DNA from: Streptacidiphilus neutrinimicus
GTDB taxonomy: Bacteria; Actinomycetota; Actinomycetes; Streptomycetales; Streptomycetaceae
DNA length: 63,843 nucleotides
Direction: 5' to 3'
Assembly: GCF_000787815.1 (NCBI RefSeq)
Contig: NZ_BBPO01000026.1
Location: 1-63,843, forward strand
Translations under genes and position numbers: made by a program
Shown here: positions 48,026 through 56,513 of the stretch, piece after piece
Layout of the letters: every line of letters begins with the position of its first letter
How positions within the stretch are numbered: the first letter of the stretch is position 1
Notes under the pieces: generated by a model
What the model was told of the DNA's origin: nothing
Database searches by the model: none
The model's input: the letters and a program-made list of their open reading frames with translations, nothing else

Positions 48026-48931
48026 TCAGCGCGTGCCCGTCATCTCCCGCTCCTCGGCGGCCTGGCGGCGCATCGCCTCCAGGCAGGCGTCCGGGAGGGC
48101 CGGGTGGCGGCCGATGACGACGACGCCGAGGACGATGCAGGCCAGGCCGAAGGCCTCGCCCGCGAGGGCCACGGGGGTGAGCACGAGACGGTCGCCGAGG
48201 AAGCCGACGCCGCAGGCGATGCCCGCCAGCGGCTGGGCCGCGGTCAGCGCGGGCAGGGACATCTTCAACGGCGCGGACTCGAACGCGCTCTGGACGAGGA
48301 TCAGCCCGACGATCCCGATCAGGACGACCGCGTACGGCTGCCAGCCGCGCAGCAGCAGCGCCAGGCCCCCGTGGTCCAGCCGCAGGCCCGCCGTGCGCGT
48401 CAGGGCGTCCTGGAGGCCGTACAGCAGGCCCGCCGCGAGGGCGAGCAGGGTCGCCTCCCGGACCCGGGGCAGGCGCTTGGCCAGGGACACCAGGAGCAGG
48501 GCCAGGCCCGCGACGATCCCGAAGACCAGCCAGTGTCTCAGCGCGCCCTTCTCCGTCCCGCCGCCGGTCGGCGCGCCGCTGAGGATGAACACCGTCACCC
48601 CCGCCGCGAGCAGCAGGACGCCGCCCCAACCGGAGGCGCCCAGGGTCTGCCGCGTGATCCGCCGGGCGAGGGCCATCGCGAACAGCAGGTTCGTCGCCAG
48701 CAGCGGCTCGACAAGGGAGATCCGCCCGGCGTTCAGCGCCAGCGCGCTGAGCACCTGGCCGCAGACCATCAGGACGATCCCGAGCAGCCATTCGCGTGAC
48801 CGCATCAGCCCGAGCAGCAGGCGGTAGGAGAGCAACTGCTCGCGCGGGGCGCGCTGGGCCGCGTGCTGCTGCAGGACGAACCCCAGCCCGAGCAGACAGG
48901 CCGCGCCTACGCCGAGAAGAAACACCGTCAC
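48026..48931 (-). CDS. DMT superfamily membrane protein
   Basis: A 301-residue membrane protein with about 9-10 helices of drug/metabolite transporter type (LLGLGFVLQQHAAQRAP, LSALALNAGRISLVEPLLAT, LPALTAAQPLAGIACGVGF). The two repeats of the EamA/NIPA-like fold are visible. GTG 48931 with GGGGG 8 bases upstream is preferred to GTG 48955. Substrate unknown. Confidence 0.82.
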   Translation of the reverse strand: MTVFLLGVGAACLLGLGFVLQQHAAQRAPREQLLSYRLLLGLMRSREWLLGIVLMVCGQVLSALALNAGRISLVEPLLATNLLFAMALARRITRQTLGASGWGGVLLLAAGVTVFILSGAPTGGGTEKGALRHWLVFGIVAGLALLLVSLAKRLPRVREATLLALAAGLLYGLQDALTRTAGLRLDHGGLALLLRGWQPYAVVLIGIVGLILVQSAFESAPLKMSLPALTAAQPLAGIACGVGFLGDRLVLTPVALAGEAFGLACIVLGVVVIGRHPALPDACLEAMRRQAAEEREMTGTR

Positions 48932-49032
48932 GGGGAAGCCCCCACAGAGAGTCACGAGCCGTCAGCAGTGGCCCCTCGCCCGAAGCGTAGCGCGCGTTGC
49001 TGGGAATGGCCTCGGAGACGCCGAAGGCGAAC

Positions 49033-49070
49033 GGGGAGGGTGCGGCGCGCGGCCGGGCCGCACCCTCCCC
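49033..49070 (-). terminator. Terminator downstream of the SDR gene
   Basis: GGGGAGGGTGCGGC (49033-49046) pairs perfectly with 49057-49070 over a 10-base loop, 18 bases beyond the SDR stop on the minus strand. Confidence 0.8.
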
Positions 49071-49087
49071 GCGCGTCCCGGCTGTCC

Positions 49088-49915
49088 CTAGGCCTCGAAG
49101 GCCGTCGCCCGCGCCGTCTTCTCCCAGGCGGCGATCTCCGCCCGGACGGAGTCCAGGTGGGTGACGACGGCGTCCACCGCGTCGCCGCCCAGGGGCAGGT
49201 GCAGCGGCGTGCTGGGGGCGTCCAGGGCGGCGAGGACGGCTGCCGCGGCCTTCGCCGGATCGCCCGGCTGGGTGCCCGAGCCGCCGTTGACCGCGGCGCG
49301 AGTGGCGCCCACCGTGGCGCGGTAGTCGTCGATCTCGGCGCTCATGGAGGCGTTGCCGAACAGACCTGTGCGGAACGCGCCCGGCTCGACGACGAGGACC
49401 TTGACGCCCAGTGGCGCCACCTCGGCCGCCAGCGCCTCGGAGAAGCCCTCCAGGGCGAACTTGGTCGCGCTGTACGCGGAGAAGCCCGCGAGGGACATCT
49501 GGCCGCCCATGCTGCTCAGCTGGACGATCGCCCCGGAGCGGCGCGCGCGCATGTGCGGGAGCACGGCGCGGACCAGCTCCGCGGGGCCGAAGAAGTGGAG
49601 CTCGAAGAGATCGCGCAGCTCCTCGTCCGTGGTCTCCTCGGCCGCGCCCACATGGGTGCGGCCGGCGTTGTTGACCAGCACGTCGATCCGCCCGTGACGG
49701 GCCGCCACCTCGTCCACCACGGACGCCGCGGCGCCACGGTCGGTGACGTCCAGCCGCAGCGCCTCGACGCGACCGGGATGCGCGGCGAGAAGATCCGCCA
49801 GCGCCTCCGGACGCCGCGCCGTGGCCACCACGGTGTCACCCGCGCCGAGCGCCGCCTCGGCGAAGGCGCGCCCGAAACCGCTGTTGGCCCCGGTGATCAG
49901 CCAGACCCTGTCCAT
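49088..49915 (-). CDS. Short-chain dehydrogenase/reductase
   Basis: A 275-residue classical SDR. Cofactor motif ITGANSGFGRAFAEAAL, NNAG within DVLVNNAGRTHVG, catalytic Ser in VQLSSMGGQM and YxxxK in SAYSATKFALEGFSEAL. It would be an NAD(P)-dependent oxidoreductase; the substrate cannot be read. ATG 49915 has AGGAG 5-6 bases upstream. Confidence 0.9.
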   Translation of the reverse strand: MDRVWLITGANSGFGRAFAEAALGAGDTVVATARRPEALADLLAAHPGRVEALRLDVTDRGAAASVVDEVAARHGRIDVLVNNAGRTHVGAAEETTDEELRDLFELHFFGPAELVRAVLPHMRARRSGAIVQLSSMGGQMSLAGFSAYSATKFALEGFSEALAAEVAPLGVKVLVVEPGAFRTGLFGNASMSAEIDDYRATVGATRAAVNGGSGTQPGDPAKAAAAVLAALDAPSTPLHLPLGGDAVDAVVTHLDSVRAEIAAWEKTARATAFEA

Positions 49916-50008
49916 CCCCACTCCTCACGCAGCCGACGCTCCTCGTCGATCGTGCCCGAACGAGAGCGCGGGTGTCCCGGGAACGGGGAGATCGAAGCCG
50001 ACGCGCGG

Positions 50009-50950
50009 CTACAGGGCCGTCAGGCCCGGGGTGAGGGACAGCAGGACGGGGGCCAGCGGCAGCGCCAGCGCCGTCAGGGTGAGGGCGAGGCGTCGCCAGG
50101 CCGGGAGCCGGGGCGCGCTCGCCAGCAGGCGGTCGACGCGGGTGGGTATCTGCGCCAGCGGGTGCGTGCAGGTGCTCTCGGGATTGAGCTCGACCAGCGC
50201 GATCGCCGTGGCCAGCCGGCCGTGGCGGCGGGCCGCGGAGTCGTCCGCGGCGAGCTCGACCAGCCGGCCCACCTCGTCGCGGAACTGGGCGAACAGCCGC
50301 ACCGCGGGGAAGCCCGCGGCCAGCGCCTCGGCCGCGCTCAGCAGCCAGTGGTGGCGGGCCCGGACATGCCCGCGCTCGTGGGCGAGCAGCGCGGCGAGCT
50401 CGCGGTCGCTGAGGCGCTGCAGCGCGCCCGTCGTGACGACCATGCGCGGCACCGGGCCCGGCAGCGCCCAGGCGCGGGGCTCCTGGCTCTCCAGCACGAC
50501 CAGCTGCTCGGACGGTTCGGCGCTCGCGCTCGGTCGCAGCTCGGGGTGGAGGTCCGGCGCCTGCCGGGCCAGCTGACGGCGCTGCCGGCGGCGGACGGCG
50601 CGGGCACCCGCGAGCTCGTAGGCGAGCGCGAGCGCTGTGCGGACGGCGCCGAGTGCGAAGACGAAGGCCGCGGCGATCGCCCAGGGCCGGGCCGAGGGGA
50701 AGCCGTACGCCGCCTCCACGCCGGCCGGCGCACCCGCGAAGACCAGCGACCTGACGTCGGGCCAGGCGGCCGCGACCGCGAGGACCAGCGCGCAGGCGCA
50801 GCACAGCAGGACGGCGACGACGGTGCACTGCCACGCCCACAGGGCGACCACGGGCTCCCGGACCGTCCAGCGGGCGCGCGCCAGTGCGCGCGGGCCGAGC
50901 AGGGCCAGCACCGCGCCGAGCGCGACGAGTCCGGGCAAGGCTGCTCCCAC
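50009..50950 (-). CDS. M56 family (BlaR1-like) membrane metallopeptidase
   Basis: A 313-residue membrane protease. Four hydrophobic segments flank a cytoplasmic catalytic domain with the zinc motif LLAHERGHVRARHHWLL (HEXXH) and LVELAADDSAARRHG downstream. M56 proteases of actinomycetes often accompany BlaI-type repressors, which they cleave on signal; no BlaI gene is beside this one. GTG 50950 has GAGGAG 9 bases upstream. The DUF5134 gene lies just upstream in the same direction. Confidence 0.88.
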   Translation of the reverse strand: MGAALPGLVALGAVLALLGPRALARARWTVREPVVALWAWQCTVVAVLLCCACALVLAVAAAWPDVRSLVFAGAPAGVEAAYGFPSARPWAIAAAFVFALGAVRTALALAYELAGARAVRRRQRRQLARQAPDLHPELRPSASAEPSEQLVVLESQEPRAWALPGPVPRMVVTTGALQRLSDRELAALLAHERGHVRARHHWLLSAAEALAAGFPAVRLFAQFRDEVGRLVELAADDSAARRHGRLATAIALVELNPESTCTHPLAQIPTRVDRLLASAPRLPAWRRLALTLTALALPLAPVLLSLTPGLTAL

Positions 50951-51092
50951 CGCTGCGGCTCCTCAAGGCAGGACAGGACGCACGCATAGGTGCGTCCGGC
51001 CTCAACCTATGCCCTGGCCCGGCACAGCGGAATCGCTTTGCGCAAGAGTGACGCAGGACACGATTCGAGCGGCGAAAGGCCCGCCGACCAGG

Positions 51093-51698
51093 TCACATCA
51101 GAGCCAGCATGGTGGCCATGGACAGCCCCATGACGACCCGGCAGGCATCGGGCAGCGCGGGTGCGCGCCAGAGCGACCGCGCGGGCCCGCCCGCCGGTCC
51201 GCCCGCCGGAGCGATCAGCCGCAGGCCGGCCGTCACGGACACGGCGACGCAGGCCACCAGGAGCGCACCCGTCAGCAGCGGCACCCCGCGTGCGGGCGCC
51301 CCGGCCATTCCCGCCATCCCGGCCATGCCTGACATCCCCGCCGTCCCGCTCGCGCTCGCCGTGCCGTGCGGCGCGGCGGCCGTCACGACCGTCATGTAGA
51401 CCATCGCGCCGTGCCCGACGAGGTGGTAGGCGTGATGGGCGCGGTGCCCCGCGGCGAGCGCGCCGAGCACGAGCGAGGCGAGGGCCGCCGACCCGTAGAC
51501 GGCCACCCCCACACCCGTAGGGGTGGCCAGACCGGCCGCCATCGCGGCCATGCCCAGGCCCATCACCGCCTCGGTGGCGTCCGCGGCCCGGTGCGCGGGC
51601 GGCGCGGTGCGCCGCACGCAGAGCCGGACGGCGCAGTAGGCCCCGGCGCCTCCGCAGAGCAGCACCAGCAGCCACGCGATCACCTCGGCACCGCCCAT
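51093..51698 (-). CDS. DUF5134 membrane protein
   Basis: A 201-residue membrane protein with about five helices. Repeated MGLGMAAMAAG-type helices, the His-rich HRAHHAYHLVGHGAMVYM and a Met/Gly-rich loop (GMSGMAGMAGMAGAP) are typical of DUF5134. Function is unknown; the Met and His residues could bind a metal, but that is a guess. ATG 51698; 142 bases separate it from the M56 gene. The gap 51699-52070 contains a 24-bp palindrome but no gene. Confidence 0.75.
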   Translation of the reverse strand: MGGAEVIAWLLVLLCGGAGAYCAVRLCVRRTAPPAHRAADATEAVMGLGMAAMAAGLATPTGVGVAVYGSAALASLVLGALAAGHRAHHAYHLVGHGAMVYMTVVTAAAPHGTASASGTAGMSGMAGMAGMAGAPARGVPLLTGALLVACVAVSVTAGLRLIAPAGGPAGGPARSLWRAPALPDACRVVMGLSMATMLALM

Positions 51699-51862
51699 GC
51701 GCGCCCCCGTTCTCCCCGTCACGCTCCAGCGCGCGGCAGTAACGACGCCGTCACTGTGACGCGGTGTCACGGGAACGCGACAGGGCGCTCCGGGGGCGCA
51801 AGGGCGCAGAAAGCGGACGTTCCGCGCCACTCGCCTCCTTCTCAGGGCCGACCCCGAGACGC

Positions 51863-51886
51863 CACATACTCCATATGGAGTATGTG
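51863..51886. promoter_or_regulatory. Perfect 24-bp palindrome
   Basis: The left half CACATACTCCAT is followed without spacer by its exact complement. It is AT-rich against a very GC-rich background and lies between the divergent DUF5134 and glycosyltransferase genes (165 and 185 bases from their starts). A dimeric repressor site, for example of PadR, TetR or BlaI type, is the likely meaning; no regulator is adjacent. Confidence 0.7.
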
Positions 51887-52070
51887 AGGCCTGCGCGTAC
51901 CCGACGCGACTACGGATGAGGGGTCGGTAGTTCATCCTGGGGGCGCTCTTGCGGCGCGGTTGCGGTCAATAGCGTGGAACCGTCCGCTTGTGTCGCCGCA
52001 GCGCCGCCGCCACCATCGGGGCCGACGCCGCGTCGACGCGCCACCGAAACGACCGGGGACCGCCGACACC

Positions 52071-53273
52071 ATGGGCCGACTGATCCGACTTCCGCTGCAG
52101 CGCCGTACCGCACCCGGGCGTGGCACCCCGCGTGCCGTGATCGTCTCGGCGAGCGTGGGAGCGGGACACGACGCGGTGGCAAAGGAGCTGGAGGTCCGCC
52201 TCCTCGAGGCCGGCCTCAACGTCGACCGCCACGACTTCCTCGACCTGCTGCCCGGCGGCAGCGGCAAGCTCTTCGTGGGCACCTACCACACCATGCTCGA
52301 ACGGGCTCCCTGGACCTGGAAGCTGCTCTACGGCGGCCTGGACAACCCCCGGATGATGAGCGGCCAGGCGGCCCTGTTCACCTGGCTGGCCGGCCGGGCC
52401 ATGCGCCGGGCCGTGAAGGACGACACCGCGATCGTCGTCTCCACCTACCCGCTCGCCAGCCAGGTCCTCGGCCGGCTGCGCAAGAACGGCAAGGTGAGCC
52501 AGCGGGTGCACACCTACCTGACCGACTTCTCGGTGCACCGCCTGTGGGCCTCACCGCACGTTGACTCGCACGTGGCCGTGCACAACGTCCCCGCTGAGCA
52601 GGCCGAGCAGATCGACTGCCAGGACGTGAAGGTCGTCACGCCCCTGGTCGACCGCCGGTTCCGCCCGGTCAGCAAGGCGTCCCGGGCCGCCGCGCGCCGG
52701 CGCTGGGGCCTGTCGCACGACGCGAAGATCGCCCTGCTCGTCGGCGGCTCCTGGGGCGCGGGTGAGCTGGAACACACCGTCGCCGACGTCGAGGCGGCCG
52801 ACTCGCGCTTCACCTGCGTCGTGGTCTGCGGCCGCAACGAGGCCCTGCGCAAGCGCCTGGAGGCCGCCGGGGTCACCGCGCTGGGCTGGGTCGACGACAT
52901 GCCGAGCCTGATGCACGCCGCCGACGTGCTGGTCCAGAACGCGGGTGGCATCACCGTGTTGGAGGCCGTCGCCTCCGGCATCCCCGTGGTCACCTACCGC
53001 TCCATCCCCGGCCACGGCCTGACCAACGCGGCCGCGCTCGACAAGGCCGGTGTCGCCCCCTGGGCGCGCACCCACGCCGAACTGGCCCCGCTGCTGGACC
53101 GGGCCGTGCGCTCCGCGTCCGCGGTCCCCGCCCCCTGGGGCGTCGACCCGGTGGCCCTGCTGCTGGAGACCGCCGGTCTCGGTCACCTGGTCGCGTCGGC
53201 GCCCGGCGTGGTGGTCCCGCTGGGCCCGGCGATGGAGGCGATGGACTCGATGGAGATGGAGAACGCGCGATGA
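52071..53273 (+). CDS. MGDG synthase/UgtP-like glycosyltransferase (GT28 fold)
   Basis: A 400-residue GT-B glycosyltransferase. The N-terminal MGDG synthase domain starts with VIVSASVGAGHDAVAKELEV and FVGTYHTMLERAPWTWKLLY; the C-terminal donor domain holds ALLVGGSWGAGELE, ALGWVDDMPSLMHAADVLVQ and NAGGITVLEAVASGIPVVTY. Such enzymes add glucose or galactose to diacylglycerol. The acceptor here is likely a membrane lipid. ATG 52071 has only a weak ribosome site. It is coupled to the deacetylase gene. Confidence 0.85.
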   Translation: MGRLIRLPLQRRTAPGRGTPRAVIVSASVGAGHDAVAKELEVRLLEAGLNVDRHDFLDLLPGGSGKLFVGTYHTMLERAPWTWKLLYGGLDNPRMMSGQAALFTWLAGRAMRRAVKDDTAIVVSTYPLASQVLGRLRKNGKVSQRVHTYLTDFSVHRLWASPHVDSHVAVHNVPAEQAEQIDCQDVKVVTPLVDRRFRPVSKASRAAARRRWGLSHDAKIALLVGGSWGAGELEHTVADVEAADSRFTCVVVCGRNEALRKRLEAAGVTALGWVDDMPSLMHAADVLVQNAGGITVLEAVASGIPVVTYRSIPGHGLTNAAALDKAGVAPWARTHAELAPLLDRAVRSASAVPAPWGVDPVALLLETAGLGHLVASAPGVVVPLGPAMEAMDSMEMENAR

Positions 53274-53995
53274 ACCGCGTCGTCAAGACGGCCGCTGGGA
53301 TCGCCGGCGGTCTGGCCCTGGCCCACGCCGCGCCGGCGCTCACCTCGATCCAGCCGCTGGAGCCGCTGCGCACCAAGCTCTTCCCGCACTACGCCGGCCA
53401 GGGCCTGGAGAGCCACATCGCGCTGAGCTTCGACGACGGCCCCGACCCGATCTCCACCCCGCGGTTCCTGCGGCTGCTGGAGAAGCGCGACGTCAAGGCC
53501 ACGTTCTTCCTGCTCGGTTTCATGCTGGAACGCGACCCCGGCCTCGGCAAGGAGATCGTCGCGGCCGGTCACGAGATCGCCGTCCACGGCTACCTGCACC
53601 GTCCGATGGTGGTCCGCACGCCGCGCGCCACCCGGGACGACCTCACCCGCGCCCGCGATCTCGTCGCGGAGGCGACGGGTGTCGCCCCCCGCTGGTACCG
53701 CCCGCCGTACGGCATCGCCACCACGGCCGCGCTGACCAGCGCCCGTAGCCTCGGCATGACGCCGATCCTGTGGACCTCCTGGGGCGCGGACTGGCGCGCC
53801 GGCGCGACGGGCACGTCCGTGTACCAGACGGTCACCCGCAACCTTCGCGGTGGCGGCACGATCCTCCTGCACGACTCGGACTGCACCTCAGCCCCCGCCT
53901 CCTGGACCGCCACCCTCGCCGCGCTCCCGCGCCTGCTGGACCACTGCGAGGAGCAGGGCTGGTCCGTCGGCCCGGTCGGCGAGCACGGGATCTGA
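53270..53995 (+). CDS. Polysaccharide deacetylase (NodB domain) with N-terminal anchor
   Basis: A 241-residue CE4-type protein; ATG 53270 overlaps the glycosyltransferase stop by 4 bases. A short hydrophobic N-terminus (AAGIAGGLALAHAAPAL) could be a signal or anchor. NodB motifs: LSFDDGPDP (motif 1 with both Asp), HEIAVHGYLHRP (motif 2, HxxxH with a GY variation), RPPYGIATTAAL (motif 3), ILWTSWGADW (4) and ILLHDSD (5). It would deacetylate an N-acetylated glycan outside the membrane, perhaps a product of its partner. Confidence 0.88.
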   Translation: MNRVVKTAAGIAGGLALAHAAPALTSIQPLEPLRTKLFPHYAGQGLESHIALSFDDGPDPISTPRFLRLLEKRDVKATFFLLGFMLERDPGLGKEIVAAGHEIAVHGYLHRPMVVRTPRATRDDLTRARDLVAEATGVAPRWYRPPYGIATTAALTSARSLGMTPILWTSWGADWRAGATGTSVYQTVTRNLRGGGTILLHDSDCTSAPASWTATLAALPRLLDHCEEQGWSVGPVGEHGI

Positions 53996-54035
53996 CCTTC
54001 GGTCCTTCGGACGTTGCCCCCGGACGTTGCCCCGT

Positions 54036-54141
54036 CCAGGGGCGCGAGGAACTGCGCGACAGGCCACTCACCAGGTCGAGCACCGAACGCGCAGGGCCAT
54101 CCGCGCAGGGTGGTTACTCGCGCAGTTCCTCGCGCCCCTGG
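54036..54141. repeat. Dispersed palindromic repeat, copy 3
   Basis: CCAGGGGCGCGAGGAACTGC at the left and CGCAGTTCCTCGCGCCCCTG at the right form nearly perfect inverted ends about 65 bases apart. The right arm overlaps the last codons and stop of the convergent exonuclease gene. Confidence 0.85.
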
Positions 54142-54710
54142 GGGAGCGCAACTGAGCGGACTTTCTGAAGCGTTCCGTCCGTCAGGATCAGTGCGGCGAT
54201 GTTCCAGGCGTCGTCCGCGCCGGAGTGGTGGCGGCCTTCCAGGGGGAGGCCGGCGAGGGCCAGGGCCTGCGCCATGCCCGGGCGCTTGCGCAGGCCGTTG
54301 GCCTCGGTGAAGACCGCCTTGGCGTTCGTGTGCCGTGAGCCGAACGGATACGCGGCGCCCGTCGCCTCGCACTGGCGGGTGAACTGGTGACGGTCGTAGT
54401 CGCCCCAGCTCGCCCACGGCCGCGCCCCGGCCGCCTGCTCCTTGGCCAGCCACCGGCAGGCCTCCGCGAAGGAGAGCCCGTCGTCGACCTCGTCCTGTGT
54501 CAGCCCGGTCAGTTCGGTGCAGAACGCGCTCACCCGCGACCGCTCCGGTCGCACCAGCAGGCGGTGCTTGGCCAGCCGTTCGCCGCGGGCGAGGTCGACG
54601 ACGGTGAGGCCGATCTCGATGATCTCGTTGACCTGGCCCGGCGGCGGCTCGCCGTCCCAGCAGGTCGCCTCGACGTCGACGACGTTCAGCAGCTCCGAGC
54701 CCTCGTTCAT
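54114..54710 (-). CDS. DEDDh 3-5 prime exonuclease (ERI1/KapD-like)
   Basis: A 198-residue exonuclease fold. DEDDh residues: Asp and Glu in NVVDVEATCWD (Exo I), Asp in SWGDYDRHQF (Exo II), and His/Asp in RHHSGADDAWNIA (Exo III). IIEIGLTVVDLARGE is typical of this RNase T-like group. It would trim RNA or DNA 3-prime ends. The last 10 residues (LPQGREELRE) and the stop are encoded by the palindromic repeat, so the original C-terminus has been replaced. No Shine-Dalgarno; TACCGT just upstream suggests leaderless transcription. Confidence 0.85.
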   Translation of the reverse strand: MNEGSELLNVVDVEATCWDGEPPPGQVNEIIEIGLTVVDLARGERLAKHRLLVRPERSRVSAFCTELTGLTQDEVDDGLSFAEACRWLAKEQAAGARPWASWGDYDRHQFTRQCEATGAAYPFGSRHTNAKAVFTEANGLRKRPGMAQALALAGLPLEGRHHSGADDAWNIAALILTDGTLQKVRSVALPQGREELRE

Positions 54711-54840
54711 ACGGGGGACGGTAGCCGCTCAGCGGGCGATGCGCCGGTCGTTTTTCGCGCGCGGGAACAGGCGCCAGATGAGGACGCTCGCGCCCCCACA
54801 CGTTCCCCACCGTGGTCAGTGTCCCCCACCACCCTGCGGA

Positions 54841-55596
54841 TCAGAGCCGTCCGGCGTCGCTGAGCCGGCTCAGGAACCGCCGCGTGCGCTCGTGCTGCGG
54901 ATCGCCGAAGACCTGCGCCGAGGTGCCCCGCTCCAGGATGACCCCGTCGGCCAGGAAGCAGACCTGGTCGGCGACATCGCGTGCGAAGGCCATCTCGTGG
55001 GTGGCCAGCACCATGGTGCGGCCCTGCTCCTTGAGGTCGCGGACGACGGAGAGGACCTCGGTGACCAGCTCCGGGTCCAGCGCCGCGGTGATCTCGTCGA
55101 GCAGCAGCACGCGCGGCTCCGAGACGATCGCGCGGACCAGCGCCACGCGCTGCTGCTGGCCGCCGGAGAGCCGATCGGGGTACTCCCTCGCCTTGGCGGC
55201 GAGCCCGAGCCGGTCCAGCAGCTCTGTCGCCCGCCGCTCGGCCTCGGCCCGCCGGACGCCGTGGACCCGGCGCGGGCCGAGCGTGATGTTGTCCAGCACG
55301 TTCAGGTGCGGGAAGAGGTTGTAGGCCTGGAAGACCACGCCGATCCGGCGCCGGACCGCGTCCGCGTCGACGCGCGGGTCGGTGACGTCCTCGCCGTCGA
55401 GCCAGATCGCGCCGTCGTCGATCTCCTCCAGCAGGTTGGCGCAGCGCAGCAGCGTGGACTTGCCCGAACCGGAGGCGCCGATCAGCACGGTGACGCTGTG
55501 TTCGGGCACCTCCAGACTGACGTCGTCCAGGACGACCTGCTCGCCGAAGGCCTTTCGGACCGACTCGAAGCGCAGGACCGGATCGGTCGCGGTCAT
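54841..55596 (-). CDS. Polar amino acid ABC transporter ATPase
   Basis: A 251-residue ABC ATPase of the GlnQ/HisP class. Walker A IGASGSGKSTLLRC near residue 39, Q-loop VFQAYNLFPHLNVL, signature RLSGGQQQRVALVRAI, Walker B VLLLDEITAALDPE and H-loop VLATHEMAFA. Walker B has Ile where Pro is usual (LDEPTSALD). ATG 55596 overlaps the permease stop by 4 bases. It powers uptake through the adjacent permease. Confidence 0.93.
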   Translation of the reverse strand: MTATDPVLRFESVRKAFGEQVVLDDVSLEVPEHSVTVLIGASGSGKSTLLRCANLLEEIDDGAIWLDGEDVTDPRVDADAVRRRIGVVFQAYNLFPHLNVLDNITLGPRRVHGVRRAEAERRATELLDRLGLAAKAREYPDRLSGGQQQRVALVRAIVSEPRVLLLDEITAALDPELVTEVLSVVRDLKEQGRTMVLATHEMAFARDVADQVCFLADGVILERGTSAQVFGDPQHERTRRFLSRLSDAGRL

Positions 55597-56513
55597 ACGA
55601 TGCCTCCCTGGGCGCGCCGCCGGTCCATTCGCCTCGTCAGCCAGTCGGCGTAGCGGGTCATCGGGATGGTGAGGATCACGAAGCCGAGACCGGCGACGAC
55701 CAGCGGCGTGTAGTTGAAGCTGCCCGCGACCATGATGTGCGCGGCGGCGACGGCGTCGATCGCGCCGCCGATGTAGACGAGTCCGGTGTCCTTCTGCAGC
55801 GAGGCCATGTCGTTGACCAGTGCCGGGACGACGCGGCGGATGGCCTGCGGCAGGACCACGAAGCGCATGGTCTGGGTGTAGGTCAGGCCCAGCGAGCGGG
55901 CGGCGGCCCGCTGGCTCGGGTGGACCGACTCGATGCCGGCGCGGTAGACCTCCGCGACGTACGCCGAATAGTTGATCACCAGCGCGGTCCCGCCCAGGAT
56001 GATCGGGTCGTTGGTGACCCCCTGGAGCTGCAGTGCCGGAACGCCGAAGACGATCAGCAGCAGCAGGATGATCAGCGGAAAGCCGCGGAAGAAGTCCACG
56101 TACGCCGTGGCGAGCAGCCGCACCGGCAGGAAGACGGGCCCGCGCAGGGTCCGGGCAGCCGCGATCACCAGGCCGAGGACCAGGATGGTCGGCCCGCAGA
56201 CCGCGAGCAGCTCCAGGTTGAGCACGAAGCCGTGCAGCACGGGGGAGAGTGCCGCCCGGGCGTAGTGGGGGCTGAGGAAGGTCTTCTGCGTCACCGGCCA
56301 GCCGGGGGAGCCGGTGACGACGATGAAGAGCACGGTCGCCACCGCCAGGGTGCTGGCGGCGGCGATCAGCGCGGAGCGCCGGGTCCGCGAGCGGCGGTAG
56401 GCCTCGCGGGCCAGCCGCCGCTCGGACGGCTGGTACGGCGCGCGCCCCATGACGGGGTCGGCGCTCACCTCGGCTCCGCTCACCTCGGCTCCGCTCACCT
56501 CAGACGCGCTCAC
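55593..56513 (-). CDS. Polar amino acid ABC transporter permease
   Basis: A permease of up to 306 residues with about five helices. TAYVDFFRGFPLIILLLLIV, YSAYVAEVYRAGIESVHPSQ and AARSLGLTYTQTMRFVVLPQ (EAA loop) are typical of the GlnP family. GTG 56513 overlaps the binding-protein stop (GTGA). Three further in-frame GTG codons at 56498, 56483 and 56468 occur in a 15-base tandem repeat, each preceded by a GGAG-like ribosome site or close to one, so the N-terminus is ambiguous. Confidence 0.9.
   Translation of the reverse strand: MSASEVSGAEVSGAEVSADPVMGRAPYQPSERRLAREAYRRSRTRRSALIAAASTLAVATVLFIVVTGSPGWPVTQKTFLSPHYARAALSPVLHGFVLNLELLAVCGPTILVLGLVIAAARTLRGPVFLPVRLLATAYVDFFRGFPLIILLLLIVFGVPALQLQGVTNDPIILGGTALVINYSAYVAEVYRAGIESVHPSQRAAARSLGLTYTQTMRFVVLPQAIRRVVPALVNDMASLQKDTGLVYIGGAIDAVAAAHIMVAGSFNYTPLVVAGLGFVILTIPMTRYADWLTRRMDRRRAQGGIV
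56463..56501. repeat. 15-base tandem repeat at the permease start
   Basis: On the minus strand the unit GGAGCCGAGGTGAGC occurs twice plus 9 bases. Each unit contains GGAG, a 5-base gap and an in-frame GTG. Slippage here would change the permease N-terminus by five residues (SGAEV) without breaking the frame. Confidence 0.8.
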
